From Glycine soja (lineage: Eukaryota; Streptophyta; Magnoliopsida; Fabales; Fabaceae), in NCBI RefSeq assembly GCF_004193775.1, contig NC_041019.1:40382966-40446965 (forward strand): DNA of 64,000 nt, given 5' to 3'. Both the position numbers and the translations under genes were made by a program. The first letter of the stretch is position 1. Each line of letters opens with the position of its first letter. The notes beneath the pieces are model-generated. The model did not search any database. It saw only the letters and a list, made by a program, of their open reading frames with translations, and was not told the origin of the DNA. Below, in pieces: positions 9,942-21,762 of the stretch.

Positions 9942-12900
9942 ATGGATAATGAAGAGGGAGTGCAAGAACAGATGAAGGCCGACCTATCGGCCTTAAAAGA
10001 TCAAATGGCTTCTATCACGGAGGCCATGCTAAAGCTTCAGAAAACAAAAGAAGATAATGCTACAGCGGCCGCTTCCAATACAGCTAGGGAAGCGAAACCG
10101 GTGCTACAGCCCGCAATAAACTTGGGCCGAGACAGAAACACGACGGTTTTCGGTCGGAGGTATAGTCCTCAAGCCTACCCTTATGGTTTGCCTCTGGACT
10201 TCACTCCCCGTACCGCTCCAGACGATTTGAGCCAAGCCCCTACCTTCGAGGGGCAACTCCCTCCTCATGTCGACTATCCTCTACAAGAAGATGATGAAGG
10301 AGATGCCCATCTAGGCCCTCTACTTCCCCTCAAGGATCCGGCCCCCCATGAATTGCCCCAACCGAACATAGTTCGCCATGTCCCGTCTCCACCCGCACCC
10401 GTTAAAGAATTCGTTCCCTTTGCAAAAGATAAGGGAAAGATTGATTTACTTGAAGAGAGGCTGAGAGCGGTAGAAGGCCTCGACAACTACCCGTTCTCGG
10501 ATTTAGCGGATCTATGTCTGGTACCTGACGTCGTCATCCCTCCCAAGTTTAAAGTACCAGATTTTTTATAAATACAAAGGGACGACGTGTCAAAAAGGTC
10601 ACCTTCGGATGTATTGCCGAAGGATGGGGGCATATTCTACGAACAAAAAGCTGTTGATGCACTTCTTTCAAGATAGCTTAGCCGGAGCAGCAGTGGCGTG
10701 GTATACCAATATGGAAGCTTCTCAGATCCGGTCATGGAAAGACTTGGCAACTGCCTTCATTAGGCAGTACCAATAAAACACGGATATGGCTCCTGATTGG
10801 AACTAACTTCAGAGCATGACCAAGCGGGAACATGAGTCCATTAAAGAATATGCTCAAAGGTGGAAAGACCTAGCAGCCCAAGTCATCCCGCCCATGACTG
10901 AGAGGGAAATGATCACGATTATGGTAGATACATTGCCTACGTTTTACTACGAGAAGCTGATAGGATACATGCCAGCTAACTTTGCAGACCTCGTCTTCGC
11001 CGGAGAAAGAATCGAGTCCGGACTGAGAAAAGACAAGTTTGAATATGCCTCCAACATTGCCCCCAACAACAATAGAAGAGACCCAGTGGTGGGCACGCCG
11101 AAAAAGGAAGGAGATACCCACGCAGTCACCACCGCCCGAACATGGATGAAAGCGCCCCAAAATGCCCAAAACTCATACCAGCACAATCATCCGAACATTT
11201 CAATTCGAGCCAGAAATTCCCTCCCAACTCAAGTGGAAGGGCCTCCCGCAACAAAAAAAATGCCTTCCCAACACACAACTCCAGCCAATCCCCGGCCAGC
11301 CAATAATACAACTCCTGGCGCAAGTTAGAACAATGCACGACGCCTCCCGAAAGACGAGTTCTCTCCATACCCGGGAAGGTCTTCCAGCCACCATACCCCA
11401 AGTGGTACAACTCGGATGCCAAGTGTGCATATCATAGTGGAGCCCCCGGACACAAAATTGACTCTTGCCTATCGTTCAAGTATAAGGTGCAACACCTAAT
11501 AAATGCCGGCTGGCTATCATTCCAAGAGGAGGGCCCCAACGTTAAAACCAATCCACTAGCCAGTCATGGAGGGGCTAGCATAAACGCCATTGAAAAGGAT
11601 GGGCCGTCAGAGGCAAAGAGATTAGAAAATGTGGCCACGTCTAGACGATTCATCTACCAGTCGCTGCAAGCGGCATGCATGGTCTCTCGTGGCGGAGACG
11701 AAAGGGACGAATGTTTGTTTCATCTCGGGGAATCACACGACATGGAAACCTGTCCCGCAGTGGAAGAGTTACTTCAACGGCTCATGGACTGGGGGAAGCT
11801 CAAAGTGTCCAAGGGAGATAGGGAAGAACCACAAATTTGCATGCAGTCGGAAGAAAAGAAGGTTCCCCTAACCCCCAAAGCCCTAGTAATATGTTTCACT
11901 AGGAATGTGACCGGCTCCAGGCCCATGTACCCCTTGACAACGCCCAAGCCAACGCCGTTTGCTTATCAAAGCAATAAGGCCGTTCCGTGGAAGTATACCC
12001 CTCCCGCTTTTGGAGAAAGGGCGGCAACCGAGGTTGACTCCTTGTCAGCCAAGGTGACCAACATTACCGGTCTTAGCGGTGTAACCCGCAGTGGCCGGGT
12101 GTTCCCTCCCCCTCACTCGGCGGAATTGCCCTCCAAGGGGAAAGCACCCATGATCCAAGAGCCCGCAGACGTGGCCACCCCCTCAAAAGAAGTGGATCCC
12201 CCAGTGGTAAAAGGGGCTGAAAAGAAAAAAGGTCTTCAAGGAAAGGCGGTGACTTTGGAAGAGGCTCATGAGTTCCCTCGTCTCATCCAACAAAGCGAGT
12301 TTAAAGTGGTTGAGCAACTGAATAAAACTCTGGCAAGGATCTCTTTGCTCGAACTGCTCATAAACTCTGAGCCTCATCGTGCACTATTGGTAAAGGTCCT
12401 CAACGAAGCCCACGTAGCACACGACATCTCAGTTGAGGGTTTTGAAGGCATTGTTAATCATATAACCACCAATAACTATATCGTGTTTGCGGAAGAAGAG
12501 ATTCCCGTTGAGGGGAGAGGGCACAACAAGGCTCTATATGTGTCTGTCAGATGTATGGACCATGTCGTCGCTAAGGTACTCATCGACAATGGTTCAAGTT
12601 TAAATGTGATGCCAAAGACCACCTTGGAGAAACTTCCTTTTAATGCGTCACGTCTAAAATCAAGTTCGATGGTGGTACGAGCCTTTGACGATAGTCGGCG
12701 GGAAGTGATGGGGGAAATCGACATCCCCATTCAGATAGGCCCCCACACTTGCAATGTGGTTTTTCAAGTGATGGACATAAATCCCGCCTACAGCTTCCTT
12801 TTGGGGAGACCCTGGATTCATGCGCCAGGAGTGGTCCCTTCGACGCTTCACCAGAAATTGAAATTCGCGGTTGGTGGACTCTTGGTGATAGTGTCAAGCG

Positions 12901-13418
12901 AAGAGGATATGTTGGTGAGCTGCCCCTCCTCCGCACCATATGTAGAAGCAGCGGAAGAATCATTGGAAACAACTTTCCAATCCTTCGAGGTGGTGAGTTG
13001 TGCCTCTTTGGAAACGAGTCCGGTGCTACCTTCTCTCTCTAGTGCAGCCCTAATGGTGGCACGGGTAATGCTCAGGCACGGTTATGAGCCCTGAATGGGT
13101 CTGGGTAAGGACAGCCTCGGGAATGCCAATGTGGTCGACATTAGGGGAAACCCGTACAAATATGGGTTGGGGTATGAACCCGGGAAACCGGGAAGAAGGA
13201 ATGCGCCGTCAAGACTCCGGGCAGATAGGGCTTGGCCCGACCATGTTAGCCAGTGTTTCACGAGTGCCGGGATAATGTTCGAGGAAGAGGTGGTGACAAT
13301 AGGAGAGGAGTTTCCACGAGATCCGCCAAGTTTCGTGCGACCATGCGATCCTGATTCCCAAGTGGGGAACTGGCGCGTGATAAGCCAGTCAGAGGTCTAT
13401 ACCACCGATTCAATGTAA
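9942..13418 (+). pseudogene. gag: gag-protease of element A, degenerate
   Basis: Starts MDNEEGVQEQMKADLSALK, like B. The capsid-like middle (FKEYAQRWRDLA in B, IKEYAQRWKDLA here) is followed by an unusual zinc knuckle CAYHSGAPGHKIDSC (CX2HX5HX4C, about 11420-11470). The retropepsin motif is LIDNGSSLNVMP (about 12572-12612), with DNG instead of the usual D(T/S)G. A G-patch-like stretch (HGYEP..GLGKD) straddles a TGA at 13093. Lesions: frameshift near 10570, stops near 10776 and 10804, TAG at 11326, a shift around 11440-11480, and the TGA. The last frame ends TAA at 13416, inside a putative intron. It would package the RNA and mature the polyprotein in an active copy. Confidence 0.9.
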
Positions 13419-13565
13419 TTAGAGGCTATAGATTCCTTTTTCTTTTGTTTTGTGAAACCTACCTTATTAAATAAACAAAGAGATCTTGTTTCATCTGTTC
13501 TTGCAGTTCCACCTTTTCTCATATCATTTTGCATGTTTTTGTTTCTTTTGTCTTGATTGGTATAG
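13415..13565 (+). other. Putative intron between protease and RT, element A
   Basis: GTAATTAG donor at 13415 and TTGATTGGTATAG acceptor ending at 13565, 151 bp. Removal skips the gag-protease stop and joins in phase 2 to the RT frame, which is then open but for one TGA (13624-13626). Element B shows the same arrangement. A spliced intron at this place is established for Ogre elements; here it is inferred from sequence. Confidence 0.55.
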
Positions 13566-16500
13566 ATATGAGGGTCGATTCTTTGAGGATCCTAACAACG
13601 AGGGTTTGATAATCGATTTTGACTGAGAAGTAAGCCAAACAATAAACGAAGAAGAGGAAGAGAACGTCCTTTCACCAGAGTTGGAGAGGTTGATCGCTCA
13701 GGAAGAACGCGAAATGAAGCCTCACCAAGAGGAAACCGAACTGATAAACTTAGGGACCGAAGAGGGAAAGAAAGAAGTGAAAGTAGGAACCGGTATGACC
13801 GCACCTATCCGCCAAGGCTTGATAACCCTTCTTGAAGAATATCAAGACATCTTTGCATGGTCGTACCAAGACATGCCAGGTCTGGACCTCGACATTGTGC
13901 ATCATAAGTTGCCATTGAATCCTGGGTCTTCCCCGTTTAAGCAAAAGCTACGAAGGATGAGACCCGAAATGTCTTTAAAAATCAAAGAAGAAGTGAGAAA
14001 GCAGTTCGATGCGGGTTTCTTAGCTGTAGCTCGATACCCGGAGTGGGTGGCCAACATTGTCCCGGTCCCAAAAAAGGATGGTAAAGTGCGAATGTGCGTA
14101 GACTATCGGGACTTAAACCGAGCAAATCCTAAAGACAATTTTCCCCTGCCACACATTGATATAATGGTAGATAATACAACCAAGTTTGCCCTTTTCTCTT
14201 TTATGGATGGTTTCTTAGGGTATAATAAGATAAAGATGGCACCCGAAGATGTGGAGAAGACTACTTTCGTCACCCTATGGGGAACGTTCTACTACAAAGT
14301 GATGGCCTTCGGGCTGAAAAATGCTGGGGCAACCTATCAGCGTGCCATGGTAGCGTTGTTCCATGACATGATGCATAAAGAGATAGAAGTCTATGTAGAT
14401 GACATGATTGCCAAATCTCAGACTGAGGACAACACATCGTCAATCTGCGTAAGTTGTTTGGAAGGCTGCGAAAATACCAACTGAAACTAAACCTAACCAA
14501 GTGCACCTTCGGGGTAAAATCGGGGAAGTTGTTGGGATTTATCGTGAGCCAGAAAGGGATAGAGATAGATCCCAAGAAAGTGAAGGCCATTCTTGAAATG
14601 CCAGAGCCACGCACAGAGAAGCAGGTTCCAGGTTTCTTGGGCAGGTTGAATTACATCGCGAGATTTATCTCGCAACTCACCCCTACCTGTGAGCCTATCT
14701 TCAAGCTATTGCGTAAGAACCAGACGATCCTGTGGAACAGCGACTGCCAAGAGGCCTTCGAGAAGATCAAACAGAGCCTCGCAAACCCCCCGGTGCTCAT
14801 GCCACCTATAACAGGAAGACCTCTTTTCCTGTACATGACTGTGTTAGACAAGTCTATGGGGTGCGTGTTGGGTCAGCACGATGACTCTAGGAAAAAGGAA
14901 CAAGCCATTTACTATCTAAGCAAGAAGTTTACCGCATGTGAGATGAATTACTCAATGTTGGAAAGGACGTGTTGTGCCTTGGTATGGACATCACATCATC
15001 TTAGGTAGTACATGCTCAGTCATACCACGTGGCTTATTTCCAAAATGGATCCCGTGAAATACATCTTTGAGAAACCGGCCCTCACAGGACGGATCGCTAG
15101 GTGGCAGGTACTACTATCTTAATTCGATATTGTGTACGTCACCCAAAAGGCGATAAAGGGAAGCGCCTTGGCAGATTATTTGGCCCAAAATTCGAATATG
15201 AAGCATGCGTCCTTGGGATTCAAGCGGCCATTGATTTTGACGTAAAGCTGCTCAAAGTGTATGGAGACTCGGCTTTGGTAATACGCCAGTTGAGAGGAGA
15301 ATGGGAAACTAGGGATCCGAAGTTGATACTCTATCAAACTCATATCTTGAAGTTAGCCGAATTCTTTGACGACATTTCTTTCCACCACATACCTCGGGAA
15401 GAGAACCAAATGGCCGATGCATTGGCCCCCTTGGCATCCATGTTTCAACTTGCCCCACACGGGGATCTGTCGTACATTGAATTCAAATCTTAGGGCAAGC
15501 CGGCACATTGTTGTTCGATAGAGGAAGAGCGAGATGGGATGTCGTGGTATTTCGATATCAAACAATATGTTGAGAATAAAGAATATCCACCAGGGATTTC
15601 CGACAATGACAAAAGGACGTTAAGGAGATTGGCTACTGGTTTCTTTGTGAGTGGCACTATCCTGTACAAACGAAACCATGACATGACCCTCCTACGATGC
15701 GTAGATGCCAAAGAGGCGAACTACATGATTGAGGAAATCCACGAGGGTTCGTTTGGGACACATGCCAATGGGCATGCTATGGCCAGGAAGATCCTTAGAG
15801 CAGGTTATTACTGGCTCACTATGGAAAGTGATTGTTGTGCCCATGTAAGGAAATGCCATAAATGTCAAGCATACGCGGACAATGTCAATGTTCTGCCACA
15901 TCCTCTGAATGTCATGTCCGCCCCTTGGCCTTTTTCCATGTGGGGGATAGATGTCATTGGGGCCATCGAACCCAAAGCTTCGAATGGTCATCGCTTCATT
16001 CTTGTCACGATTGATTATTTCACCAAATGGGTCGAAGCGACTTCTTATACCAATGTCACAAGGAGTGTGGTGGTCAGATTCATAAAGAAGGAACTGATTT
16101 GTCGATACGGACTCCCTAGGAAGATCATTACTGACAATGGCACCAATCTGAACAACAAAATGATGCAGGAAATGTGCGGGGATTTCAAGATCCAACATCA
16201 TAACTCCACCCCTTATCGGCCAAAGATGAATGGGGCTGTAGAGGCTGCAAATAAAAATATTATGAAGATTATTCAGAAGATGACAGTGTCATACAAAGAT
16301 TGGCATGAGATGCTGCCTTTTGCCCTGCATGGATATCGAACCTCGGTACGAACTTCTACTGGGGCAACGCCGTATTCCTTGGTTTATGGGATGGAAGCGG
16401 TACTCCCATTTGAGGTAGAGGTCCTTTCCCAGAAGATACTAGCGGAATCAGGCCTAGAAGAGTCAGAGTGGGCTCAAGCACGCTACGACCAACTCAACCT

Positions 16501-16792
16501 TATTGAAGGTAAGCGTTTGACGGCCATGAGCCATGGGCGCCTGTATCAACAAAGGATAAAGAACGCATTCGACAAGAAAGTACGCCCGCACAAGTTCAAC
16601 GAGGGGGACCTTGTGCAGAAAAAGATATCTCACGCTGTTAAGGATAATCGAGGGAAGTGGGCCCCGAATTACGAAGGACCTTTCGTGGTGAAAAGGGCTT
16701 TTTTTGGGGGGGCTCTGGTGCTCACCAACATGGATGGCGAGGAGCTACCCTCGCCCGTGAACTCCGATGTCATTAAGCGATATTACGCTTGA
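13566..16792 (+). pseudogene. pol: RT-RNase H-integrase of element A, broken
   Basis: RT carries VPKKDGKVRMCVDYRDLN (about 14065-14118) and the catalytic EVYVDDMIAKS (about 14386-14418). The RNase H joined to RT follows to about 15180. The second RNase H of Tat elements has lost its start: a deletion of roughly 270 bp with frameshift near 15187 removes the region holding its first catalytic Asp. Integrase (about 15539-16792, 417 aa open) keeps the H-H-C-C finger (GTHANGHA..CHKCQ) and the core residues in WGIDVIG, TDNGTN and NGAVEAANK. Other lesions: frameshift near 14430, TAG 15006, TAA 15119, TAG 15491. Only the integrase part is still open. Confidence 0.92.
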
Positions 16793-17316
16793 AGTCTGGG
16801 GCAATTAAAGAAATCGCTGCATGTTCTTTTTATTTTTGTTTTTTTGTTCTTCTTGGTTTCCTCTAGGGATTCCTACCCGTTGTAATTGTCTCGTCACGGT
16901 TCGTTAAAAGGAGAGAACATGGGTTTGAGACTTCAGTCCTCACTTTGGTTTAAACCATGTGCAATTTGTATAACCTGAGCCCTTTCGCTCAGTTCATGGG
17001 GTGCCCCAAGCGCTTAGTTAAAACTGAACCTAACCAGCTTTCACTAAGAAGATTATTGCATTGAAAACATTCATGCATACGCATACACATGCATATTTTG
17101 TGATAACAGGGGCAGAATCGTCTTTGGCCACGGTCAGTGGGCGAGACAAAAGTTAAAGGTAGAAATCAATCAAGGTGAGACAAACGTTTTTGCACTCAAA
17201 AACTTCCCCCCTCATTCTAAAAGAGCAAGGCTTACGGGACTCACGGTTTTTGCTCCCCCAAGCCACCTTTGGTTGCATTTTGCTTTCATTTTTGGTACTC
17301 CTACTCACTCCAATAA
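16793..17316 (+). other. Spacer and putative noncoding exon 1 of the A aORF
   Basis: From about 17180 the sequence CGTTTTTGCACTCAAAAACTT through CCAATAA at 17316 aligns with 27010-26885 of element B (reverse strand). It ends at a good donor, AAGTAAGTATTTAA. Upstream, the TATA box and GC hairpin found in B are not recognisable here. Confidence 0.5.
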
Positions 17317-18349
17317 GTAAGTATTTAATCCTTGATTTTTTTAGCTTTCCATTGGTGCATCTTGTTCATCTTTTGGTGCTCTAAATTGTGAGAATGTGCA
17401 CAAATTTGTGGGGCAGTTTTGGGTTGTTTTCATGATTGTTTTTGTTTAAATTGAGGGGTTGTAAGGGATGGCCTTAGGCCTATGTTGCATCTTGAAGCAA
17501 TGGGGCATGCCACATTGCCCCCACTCTCTTGCTATTCATGCCTAAACATGCGCCCACCAAGTGCTCGGTGAAATGCCTCAATGACATATGAATATGGTTT
17601 TGTAAGATTGGGATTGTGGGACTGTTTTATATACATAGGGACAACATAAAGGATTTGAAATGAGTGCCCAAATGCAATTCTAAGCTTAGGAACCCAAGCT
17701 CTTAATTTTAATGCAAGGAAGCATGACTTTTTCCTAGGAATCTAAATTTTGGTTTTGAATGTGGAAAGGCATGAATATTAGGACATGCTTGAGAGGGTTT
17801 TTACTAGAATTTGGCTGCCCCATGAGGAATACTTTACACCTAGGTAGCATGGAAAATACCTATCAATGGTATGTATATATGTGTGAATATAGGTAGCATG
17901 GAAAATACCTTTCAATGATGTGTATATATGTGAATATATGGCATAAAATACCTTGCAAAGTGTGAATGAGTAGCAAAAAATGCCTTTCAACATATGCATA
18001 TTTGAGGATAGGTAGCATTAGGAGCCTTTTAGAAAATATACCCATGTCAAAAATGGCCTGAGGACGCTTCCTAAATGAATATATGATGTGGAATTGTCCC
18101 TCAAATGTATATAGATGGCATGGAATTTCCTTTTCAAATGCAAGTATGTGCATGACGTGAGATTAGCTTTCCAATGTGCATATATGTATAAATAAATGTG
18201 AATGAAACAAAAAAAATGTGTATGTTAAATAAAATACTTCCAATGTGTGTAGGTAGCTTGTGATAGCAAAATACTTAGGATATGAACATGTGTAATTTTG
18301 ACACAATGCCTTGAGCACGCGTATGTGTATTCTTTTCAATATATATATA

Positions 18350-18432
<83 letters not shown>

Positions 18433-18624
18433 TAACTAGAATATTTTGAATATCCTTGTATGTTGACATAAATAGTAGGATATTTTACGCATACGCATGT
18501 TCATAAATGTGTTACATTAAATGTGTGCACAAGTTTGTTCTAAATCGGAAAGATTAGCATGTCGTTTTTGGGTTAAAATAAACGTTTTCTTATAAATTAA
18601 CTTCCCAAATGTTTGCCTTCGCAG
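17317..18624 (+). other. Putative intron before the A aORF
   Basis: GTAAGTATTT donor at 17317, TTTGCCTTCGCAG acceptor ending at 18624, 1,308 bp, AT-rich and U-rich as plant introns are. The interior has repeats of AGGTAGCATGGAAAATACCT (17842 and 17891 onward), each an AGGTA..TACCT hairpin, and a long TG microsatellite. B has the same donor, acceptor and hairpin words (25680-26884). Confidence 0.55.
18352..18431 (+). repeat. (TG)n microsatellite
   Basis: About 40 uninterrupted TG dinucleotides, next to ATATATATGTATG, within the aORF intron of element A. The matching place in B has no such run. Confidence 0.97.
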
Positions 18625-18627
18625 GAA

Positions 18628-19878
18628 ATGGCTCTGAGAAAGCTTTCCACAAAGAGATCTAGGAAGGACACCGCAGCCGAAGGAACTAGTGCCGCTCCCG
18701 AGTTCGATAGCCATCGTTTCAGGAGCGCTGAGCACCAGCAGCGTTTCGAAGCCATCAAGGGATGGTCCTTCCACCGAGAGAGACGCGTCAGGCTCAGGGA
18801 CGATGAGTACACAGATTTCCAGGAGGAGATAGCTCGTCGGCGTTGGACATCGCTGGTCACTCCCATGGCCTAGTTTGATCCGGATATAGTTCTCAAGTTT
18901 TATGCCAATGCTTGGCCTACAGAGGAAGGCGTGCAGGACATGCGGTCATGGGTAAGGGGCCAGTGGATTCCTTTTGATGTAGACGCCCTCAGTCAGTTCC
19001 TGGGATACCCGCTAATATTGGAGGAGGGCCAGGAGTGCGAGTACAGTCAGAGAAGGAACCAAGCCGATGGATTTGACGAGGAGGCCATTGCTCAGCTGCT
19101 AGGCATACCAGGTCAGGATTTTTCCCGGACCGCTGCCGGGAGACGGGTGCAGATCATGCGCACCAACATGACTACCTTGACCCAGACATGGATGACGTTG
19201 CTGCTCAGCAACATCCTACCCAGCAATCATAATTCTGACCTCCCTCTGCCGAAGTGTCAGCTGGTGTATGCCATCCTGACACGGATGAGCGTCCATGTGG
19301 CTCAATTGATCGTTGATGCCATTTATTTATTTGCAGGTATGCCGCCTACCAGGCACCCTCTAGACCCAGATAAGTCTAATAGGGCCCTGGGTTTTCCAGC
19401 ATTGATCACGGGTCTCTACCAGTCGTTCGGGGTTCCTGTCACGCCTAGTAAGGTGATTTGACCGCCGATCACCCGGGCTTTCATAGAAAAGTATTGCACG
19501 CCTAGATAGGCATAGGGTGGCAACCCGCAGGCCCCAAACGCACCGCCAACACCTCATCAGGCTGATCCAGTTGGGTCATTTGACACGGAGCGGTATTTAC
19601 GACATTTGGTTCGCCAGCAGGCGGCCAACCACAGGGCGCACGTGCAGACCCATGACTGTCTCTACCAGCTCAGTCTCAGTCTGCAGAGCCAGGGTTTCGC
19701 TCCTTTTCCGTGCCCTACTCCGGATCAGTTCAGGGCAGAGGTCGCATGGCCCGGAGATTGGCCTGAGGCCCAGGCAGGGGAGGCGCTCGCAGAGGCTCCC
19801 GGTGATGCAGATGAGGCCCGCATGGACGAGGAGATGACAGATTTACTCGATTTCTTGGGAGGAAGTGGAGCCACATGA
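18628..19878 (+). pseudogene. aORF of element A (putative plant transposon protein), broken
   Basis: 417 codons, MALRKLSTKRSRKD to LLDFLGGSGAT. The N-terminus is basic (possible nuclear signal KRSRKD). The core has WVRGQWIPFD..LSQFLGYPL, GFDEEAIAQLLGIPG and LDPDKSNRALGFPALITGL, and the C-terminus is acidic. This looks like the domain called putative plant transposon protein in plant annotations; the pattern is from memory. Four in-frame stops (18871, 19459, 19507, 19513) but no frameshift, so it decayed only by substitution. The start is chosen because the ATG follows a CAG acceptor by three bases and matches B. Function unknown; the place after pol is where retroviruses and Athila elements put env, but I see no membrane segment. 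Confidence 0.8.
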
Positions 19879-20139
19879 CCAGGAGATCCTTAGATCCATA
19901 TTCTCTTTTATGTTTCCTCTTTTATCTGTTACATATCATTTTATTTTGTATAACTTGAGGGACTAACGTTTGTTTTGTTTTGTTTGACTCTTATTTTATG
20001 CATACATGTCATTTGAACTGTTACGTTAGTGCTTACTTCGTTGTTGTCAATAGTGTTTGTTGAAATTCCAGAAACGTGTAAAGTTTTCATTTAGAAACGT
20101 CGTCCTAAAAATAAAATGAAAAAAAATCATGATAGCGCC
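19879..20139 (+). other. First part of element A 3' UTR
   Basis: AT-rich, noncoding, resembles 24210-24426 of B on the reverse strand. It ends at the B insertion; the UTR continues at 39597. Confidence 0.6.
20135..20139 (+). repeat. Left TSD of element B (GCGCC)
   Basis: GCGCC here and at 39592-39596, directly outside the two LTRs of B. Confidence 0.95.
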
Positions 20140-21762
20140 TGCCGCAACCTACCCTTCGGCGGGAGGGCGACGCGAGGGCTCATGAGTGCGTGTTCCATGA
20201 AAGGAATACGCGCGAAGTCGCCACCAACGTTTATTTGAGGAAAACGTCGGAAAAACCGGAAAAGACGTGATCTACGAACTTTTAAGTGAAAGGTTCGGGA
20301 GTTGTATTTACGCACGGGGAAGGTATTAGCACCCCACACGTCCGTCACAAGGGACGGCAGCCTTTAATCGAATGTGCAAACATGACTTTGATTTTTACGT
20401 TTCCCTTTTATGTCCTTATATCCTTTATACCCTTTTTATATTTTTCTCTTTTTGTGGTCGACAAGGGTGTTTCCCTTTGCTCCTACGTATTCCTCAATTG
20501 CGATGAGGAAATCAGACCTACGTAGTTCTTTTTTATCAAGTGATTCTTTTACTTAAAAGGTGATCATTTTAAGGCGTTGGACCTTGAAAATGATCCATTT
20601 TTACTTAGTAAGAAATTAAAATGATAAACTTCAAAAACCTATTTTTATGGACGAGCTTGACTAGGCGAGTTGATTTTAGCCTTAGTTTCACTTTAGTTAT
20701 TAGTCAATTCAATTAAGAATGAGAAATCCCAAAGAGAAAACGTCCGATTGATTTTTCGCTTTATTTTACCTAAAGACGTTTTTTTGGTTATTATATTATT
20801 ATTTTACCTCTTTTTTGATTTCCAACGTGGTTACGGCACGACCGAACGGTCGGAATTCATTTTAACCAAAGTTAACGGATAATACAATTCAAACGATCGG
20901 TGGAAATTTATTTTATTTTTAGGTTAAGCGAGAAATGACTTAAATAAAATGGCTTAAGCACGTCAAAAGGGGTACGGAAAGTAAATGAAACGAGAATAAA
21001 AATACACGAAACACAATGTGGACCACCACGGGTACATAGAATGAATCGAAAAGCTTGGTTCGAGGTACTTACCCATTGAAGATCGAAGAACGATGAAGAA
21101 CGAATGAAGAACGTCGAAGAACGGTCGAAACCTTCGCGAAATTCCTCACGGAAACGTTTCGGAAGCGCCTCGGCTTGGATTTTCTTTACGGAAACAATTT
21201 TTCCAAGCAAATTCGAAAGAGAGAGAAGTGCCTAAGGGGCTGAACCCTTTTTCACTTCACTTCTCCCCCTATTTATAGAAAATTGGGGGAGAAGCTTGCC
21301 ACCCAGCTCGCCCAGGCGAGCAGGGTTGCTTCCTCCAGAAGCAACAGCCTTCTGGAGGAATCTTCTGGAGGGCCCAAGTGGGCCTGGTTGCTATTTGCAC
21401 CCTGATTTTTACTAAGTACACCCCCCTGCCCTTTTTTGGTGATTCTTTTTTCGTAAAGTTACGGAAACTTGCGAATTTCGTAACAATACTTGTTTTCTTT
21501 CCGTAATGTTACAGAACCTTGCGGATTACATAATCATCCCTTTTTTGACTTACGGAATGTTACGAAACCTCACAAATTGTGCAACGATGCTTCCATTTGA
21601 TTTCCGGTGTGTCACGGAAACTTACGGATTGTGCATCAATATTTTCTTTTGTTTTCCGGCATGTCCCAGAATTTCACAAATTGCCTAATGATGGGTGCCA
21701 AGCACCAAACAAAAGTTGCATGTCATCAAGCAAAGGTCCCCGGACGAAATTAGGGTAAGACA
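20140..21762 (-). mobile_element. 3' LTR of element B
   Basis: 1,623 bp. On the plus strand it reads TGCCGCAACC to GGGTAAGACA; the outer TGCCGC is a mutated TGTCGC. TATA box at 21270-21277, two perfect hairpins upstream of it in element direction (21306-21321 and 21330-21360), the CTACGTA module at 20454-20529, and a U3 array of TTACGGAA-containing units at about 21450-21720. An open 79-codon frame on the opposite strand recurs in all B and C LTRs and is not taken as a gene. Confidence 0.97.
21270..21277 (-). promoter_or_regulatory. TATA box of B 3' LTR
   Basis: TATAAATA on the minus strand, upstream of the R-like segment. Confidence 0.6.

Noticed and set aside
18275..18469. Thr-His repeat protein
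   Set aside because: Translation of the TG microsatellite.
20286..20525. A 79-codon frame present in all four B and C LTRs (also 38114, 48132, 62403)
   Set aside because: It is antisense to the element, lies in a conserved LTR segment, and is absent from the A and F LTRs; copying explains its recurrence.
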